Shown here in pieces: positions 29,997-33,311 of a stretch of 33,311 bases of DNA (position 1 is its first letter; every line of letters starts with the position of its first letter). This DNA comes from an uncultured Muribaculaceae bacterium (GTDB lineage: Bacteria > Bacteroidota > Bacteroidia > Bacteroidales > Muribaculaceae). The stretch is from NCBI GenBank assembly GCA_947176745.1, contig CAMWRV010000031.1, positions 1 to 33,311 on the forward strand. The letters run 5' to 3'. The position numbers were made by a program, and so were the translations under genes. The notes below the pieces were generated by a model. It was given only the letters and a program-made list of their open reading frames with translations, ran no database searches and had not been told where the DNA came from.

Positions 29997-32960
29997 TTAG
30001 AATGAAACGTTGATACCAACCGAATACTGGCGCACGGCAGGATAACCGACATTGGCACCCACCTCGGGATCCAGACCCGGGAAACGAGTAAGCGTGAAAA
30101 GGTTGTCTATGCTGACATATATCTTGAGGTTCTCGACAAAAAACTTCCTTGTCACACTCTGCGGCACAGTATAACCAAGCTGGATATTCTTGCATCTCAG
30201 ATAAGACGCATCGTGCACAAAGGCGTCGCTCGCCACATTGTTACGACTGTCGGCATTATTGCGGAGCACCGGATATCTGGAGTCATATGGATTCTCCGGA
30301 GTCCAGGCATTATCGGTAATGTCCTTGACAAGAGACTGCCCCATGACTGTCACAAACCGGAAGGCCTGATTGTTGTAATACACCATATGACGCCCGACTC
30401 CCTGAAGAAGCAGACTGAAATCAAAATTTCTCCACGTTGCCGCAAGACTGAAACCGTATGTGAAGCGCGGCACGGATCCATGCCCGATCTCGACTCTGTC
30501 GGCGGCATCGAGAGTGCCGTCACCGTTGGCGTCTCTGAAGAGGAAGTCACCCAGTTCAGGCCGCTGATATGTGGCGAAATAACCGGGATTCCTGTCTACA
30601 AGCGACTGCACATAATCGAGATCGGCCTGATCGCGGACAATTCTGTCGACTGTGATGACATAGATCTGATTTATCGGTTTTCCTTCCTGAATCTTGTATA
30701 CTCCGCTTATCGACGCAACATCGCCCTGGAACTTTGTGACACGGTTTCCGACAAGCCCCATGTTGAAACCGGCATTATAAGAAACAGCTCCGATCCGGTC
30801 GTTCCAGTGCAAGTCAAGTTCGACACCCCTGTTGTTGACTTCTCCTGCATTCTGATTGGGTACAACCGACGTGCCATGTTCCAGAGGCGCTGGCAATGAG
30901 ATAAGAATGCCCTTGGTATTCTTGTCGTACAGATCGACCGAACCCTCCAGACGGCCCCCAAAGAAAGAGAAGTCAAGGCCGACATCGGCCATGTAAGTCT
31001 TCTCCCATGTGAGTGCGGGATTCGCCAGAACCGTCTGGGCGAGACCACCTGCGATATTGCCGTTGAGGACATAATTTGCCGTGGAATACAACGACTGATA
31101 CATGTAATAGCTGGTAGTGGCGTTATTGCCCAGAGAACCATACGACACCCTTAGCTTGAGCTGGTCAAGCCACGCCGCAGTGCCGCTCATGAAACGTTCT
31201 TGCGAGATCCTCCATCCGGCTGAAACTGATGGGAAATACCCCCATCTGTGTCCCGGCGCGAACTTCGAGGAACCGTCGGCACGCAGGTTCGCTTCGAGAA
31301 GATACCTGTCGTCCCACGCGAGATTGACACGTCCGAAATATGACCGCATGGCCCATTCGGTAAAATTGCCTGTGATTGATCCGTTGGTCATTCCTGCGTC
31401 TATCGCACCGAGCGAAGGATCGACAAGATCATACTTTATATAATAATCCTGATCATATTTGTCATACTCCTGGCTCATTCCGGCGAACAGAGAGACGTCG
31501 AGACTTGAGACAGTGAAGTCATATCTCGCCGTGAGGTCGGACGAGCGGTTCAGTTCGGTGTAATTATAACGGCGTATATATGTACGCACAGTGCCGTCGC
31601 GCAACAGGACAGGACCTTCGGCCGTGAACCGATACAGGTCGCGGTCGGTCAGATGATGCTCGATATGGCGGTCCCAGAAGTTGTATGAAAACGATCCCTG
31701 CAGCGTGAATCCTCTGAAAGGTCTTACAGTAGCGTTGAGTCTGGTGACGAAGCGGCGCGTTCTGACCGGATATTCGGTCTTGTAAAACCACTGTCGACGA
31801 TAAGGGTTGAAATTGCTGACATTCTCTTCTTCCGGATTCTGGATTCCTCCGTACAGGCCGGTGGCGGGATCATAGAGAGTCATGCCGGGAACTGTGTTGA
31901 ACGCACCTGAACCGAAGATGACATCGCCTCCGGCTGCGGCATTTTCAGAAGATGGATTATTAATGTCGAGATAACCGAACAGGTCGGCACCGACGCTCAG
32001 CCAGGGTCTGATATCGACATCGACAGCCGACCGGAGCTGGTAACGCTTGTAATCGGTGTAATATATCATGCCCGGATTATCGACATAGCCGAGAGATATA
32101 TTGTAACGCGCGCTTTTGGTACCGCCTATGACCGAAAGATTATGGTTCTGGACCACAGAGGGATTGCGGTATATGTGATCCTGCCAGTCTGTGTTGGGAT
32201 ATATCGTAGGGTTGCGTCCGGCGTCATTGCGCCATTCGTCGATTTTTTCCTGAGAAAAACGGGGAGCCTGTCCGTTCACGATCAGTCCGGCATTCTGAAT
32301 CTCCATGAAATCGGCATAATCGGTCACAAGATTCAGTCTTTTGGCCACCGTCTCAAACGAGACGTTGCCGCTATATGTCACCCTGGGCGGCCGGTCGGCT
32401 CCTCTCTTAGTAGTGACAAGAATCACTCCATTGGCGGCACGGGAGCCATAAATTGCGGCCGATGCAGCATCCTTGAGTATTGAGATGCTTTCAATGTCGC
32501 GGGGATTAATGTCGCTAAGAGTGATTCCTGTCATTCCGTCGACCACGACAAGCGGAGCTGAATTATTGAGAGTCCCCTGCCCTCTCACCATAATGGTCTG
32601 CGCCTCATAGCCGGGAGTGTTGCCGCCGGAATTTGTGACAATAAGACCGGGGGCAAGTCCGGCAAGTGCGTCTGTCGCATTTGTGAGCGGTCGATCCTCA
32701 AGCATTCCCGCGCCTATCGAAGAAACAGCGCCGGTCAGATCCACCTTCTTGCGGGTAGCGTAACCTACGACCACTACATCGTCAAGCAGCTTGTCGGATT
32801 CTTTCAACAGGGTGTCTCTGACACTGCCGGGAGATTGACCATGAGTCGTAACTATATTCTCGTCTTTTGGCTGCGGATCTTCCATCAAACCAGCCGTAGC
32901 ACCCGATGACGGAGGATGCCAAAGCGCCATAATGAGAATGGGAACTGCTATTCTGCGCAT
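29997..32960 (-). CDS. SusC/RagA-family TonB-dependent transporter with short N-terminus
   Basis: Outer-membrane TonB-dependent transporter of 987 residues. A signal sequence (about 1-22) is followed by a 35-residue linker, the TonB box DDVVVVGYATRKKVDLTG (59-76), a plug domain with RPLTNATDALAGLAPGL and the SusC signature ILKDAASAAIYGSRAANGVI, then the beta-barrel ending in YSVGINVSF. Most SusC proteins have a carboxypeptidase-regulatory-like domain of about 80 residues before the TonB box; it is missing here and replaced by a short polar stretch. The protein is otherwise complete. It imports the ligand caught by SusD, encoded next. A well-formed promoter and a palindrome lie directly upstream. 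Confidence 0.95.
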   Translation of the reverse strand: MRRIAVPILIMALWHPPSSGATAGLMEDPQPKDENIVTTHGQSPGSVRDTLLKESDKLLDDVVVVGYATRKKVDLTGAVSSIGAGMLEDRPLTNATDALAGLAPGLIVTNSGGNTPGYEAQTIMVRGQGTLNNSAPLVVVDGMTGITLSDINPRDIESISILKDAASAAIYGSRAANGVILVTTKRGADRPPRVTYSGNVSFETVAKRLNLVTDYADFMEIQNAGLIVNGQAPRFSQEKIDEWRNDAGRNPTIYPNTDWQDHIYRNPSVVQNHNLSVIGGTKSARYNISLGYVDNPGMIYYTDYKRYQLRSAVDVDIRPWLSVGADLFGYLDINNPSSENAAAGGDVIFGSGAFNTVPGMTLYDPATGLYGGIQNPEEENVSNFNPYRRQWFYKTEYPVRTRRFVTRLNATVRPFRGFTLQGSFSYNFWDRHIEHHLTDRDLYRFTAEGPVLLRDGTVRTYIRRYNYTELNRSSDLTARYDFTVSSLDVSLFAGMSQEYDKYDQDYYIKYDLVDPSLGAIDAGMTNGSITGNFTEWAMRSYFGRVNLAWDDRYLLEANLRADGSSKFAPGHRWGYFPSVSAGWRISQERFMSGTAAWLDQLKLRVSYGSLGNNATTSYYMYQSLYSTANYVLNGNIAGGLAQTVLANPALTWEKTYMADVGLDFSFFGGRLEGSVDLYDKNTKGILISLPAPLEHGTSVVPNQNAGEVNNRGVELDLHWNDRIGAVSYNAGFNMGLVGNRVTKFQGDVASISGVYKIQEGKPINQIYVITVDRIVRDQADLDYVQSLVDRNPGYFATYQRPELGDFLFRDANGDGTLDAADRVEIGHGSVPRFTYGFSLAATWRNFDFSLLLQGVGRHMVYYNNQAFRFVTVMGQSLVKDITDNAWTPENPYDSRYPVLRNNADSRNNVASDAFVHDASYLRCKNIQLGYTVPQSVTRKFFVENLKIYVSIDNLFTLTRFPGLDPEVGANVGYPAVRQYSVGINVSF

Positions 32961-33002
32961 AATAAAGATGTTTATGTGAAACCGAAAGACTAGTAGTCAC
33001 CC

Positions 33003-33033
33003 CAAAATTAATCAAACCTGTCAGACTGCCAAA
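33003..33033 (-). promoter_or_regulatory. susC promoter, textbook -33/-7 pair
   Basis: On the minus strand TTTG (33030-33033) and TAATTTTG (33003-33010) are separated by 19 nt, an exact match to the Bacteroidota consensus TTTG-N19-21-TAnnTTTG. Transcription should begin a few bases on, about 35-40 nt before the susC ATG at 32960. Confidence 0.8.
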
Positions 33034-33045
33034 CTCAATTTGGCA
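33027..33045. promoter_or_regulatory. palindrome over the susC -33 box, operator candidate
   Basis: TGCCAAA (33027-33033) and TTTGGCA (33039-33045) form a perfect 7-bp inverted repeat with a 5-nt centre. It includes the -33 TTTG itself, so a protein bound here would block or reset the promoter. No regulator gene is in the window. Confidence 0.6.
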
Positions 33046-33093
33046 AACGTGACATATGTATATGTGAGTTACATCTTCATAACGACAAGATGA

Positions 33094-33134
33094 GATTAAA
33101 AACAGAAAGGATCTTCATATCGAAGATCCTTTCT
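33094..33134 (-). terminator. intrinsic terminator of the tRNA-Arg gene
   Basis: Reading the minus strand, a perfect 13-bp stem (AGAAAGGATCTTC, 33122-33134, with its complement at 33104-33116) closes a 5-nt loop and is followed by GTTTTTAATC. It begins 4 nt after the tRNA end and cleanly separates the tRNA from susC. Confidence 0.9.
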
Positions 33135-33137
33135 CTG

Positions 33138-33211
33138 TGACTCCTACAGGATTCAAACCTGTAACCTTCTGATCCGTAGTCAGATGCTCTATTCAGTTGA
33201 GCTAAGGAGCC
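33138..33211 (-). tRNA. tRNA-Arg(ACG)
   Basis: A full cloverleaf can be drawn on the minus strand: acceptor GGCTCCT with AGGAGTC (one G-U pair), D arm AGCTCAACTGAATAGAGC, anticodon stem TCTGA/TCAGA with loop CTACGGA giving anticodon ACG, and T arm ACAGG-TTTGAATC-CTGT. The discriminator base is A; CCA is not encoded. A34 would be changed to inosine for reading CGU, CGC and CGA. Confidence 0.95.
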
Positions 33212-33258
33212 ATTAATTCCCAATAAAATCGGTAGCAAAAAAAGCCACCCGTTATCAG

Positions 33259-33311
33259 TGACTCCTACAGGATTCAAACCTGTAACCTTCTGATCCGTAG
33301 TCAGATGCTCT
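33259..33311 (-). tRNA. tRNA-Arg(ACG), second copy, cut by the window end
   Basis: The visible 53 nt (3' part of the gene, from the discriminator through the anticodon loop CTACGGA towards the D arm) are identical to the complete copy at 33138-33211. About 47 nt of spacer separate the two. They are a tandem duplicate pair, probably transcribed together from beyond the right edge. Confidence 0.9.

Noticed and set aside
29987-30058. 24-residue extension of SusD upstream of position 29986
   Set aside because: It would start from a non-ATG codon inside susC and bury the lipoprotein signal peptide, which begins exactly at the ATG at 29986.
28250-32960. Full polysaccharide utilisation locus
   Set aside because: Only the susC-susD pair is present; no glycoside hydrolase, lyase, sulfatase, surface-glycan-binding protein or sensor is encoded in the window.

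Overview
The window reads as a piece of a Bacteroidota chromosome, most likely order Bacteroidales. Grounds: a SusC/SusD outer-membrane pair, -33/-7 promoters of the TTTG / TAnnTTTG type, coding sequence moderately GC-rich with AT-rich gaps, and very close homology (by recall) of the ammonia-lyase to the flavobacterial tyrosine ammonia-lyase. A Muribaculaceae-like gut bacterium would fit, but the family is a guess.

About three quarters of the window (146-25575, minus strand) is one tightly packed set of 25 genes, many joined by ATGA, GTGA or TGATG stop/start overlaps. It is an aryl polyene / flexirubin-type pigment cluster. In order of transcription: tyrosine ammonia-lyase, ketoreductase, ketosynthase, a secreted protein of unknown function, methyltransferase, ACP, LpxL-like acyltransferase, hotdog dehydratase-like protein, thioesterase, ketosynthase plus a small ketosynthase-like fragment, ACP, ketosynthase plus an inactive chain-length-factor-like partner, a small SMR/ArnE-like membrane protein, LolA-like carrier, a secreted protein, a second hotdog protein, a glycosyltransferase-acyltransferase-Rossmann fusion, two FAD oxidoreductases of the CrtI type, a secreted esterase, a PaaK-like adenylating ligase, a PlsB/PlsC-like acyltransferase, and an MMPL exporter. 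Expected flow: tyrosine to 4-coumarate, loading on ACP, iterative type II PKS extension with reduction and dehydration to a polyene, ring methylation, acyl transfer to a lipid or glycolipid, and export to the outer membrane.

The most unusual points are: (i) the MMPL exporter carries a C-terminal tail that looks like a catalytically dead copy of the acyltransferase-plus-Rossmann half of the neighbouring glycosyltransferase fusion; (ii) the two hotdog proteins hold complementary halves of the FabZ His/Glu pair; (iii) the PKS contains two non-catalytic ketosynthase relatives; (iv) two CrtI-like oxidoreductases sit in a pathway whose polyene needs no desaturase; (v) no dialkylresorcinol (DarA/DarB), phosphopantetheinyl transferase or regulator gene is in view.

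Right of the cluster, 25576-26005 holds the operon promoter region and a dense GC-rich repeat block with a 34-bp inverted repeat. Then come a secreted esterase (minus) and a divergent Bcr/CflA-type drug exporter (plus) with a strong hairpin in its leader. A susC-susD pair (minus) converges on the exporter and shares a 12-bp-stem bidirectional terminator with it. The susC promoter is a textbook Bacteroides promoter overlapped by a palindrome. The right edge has a tRNA-Arg(ACG) gene with its terminator and the start of a second, apparently identical copy cut by the window end.
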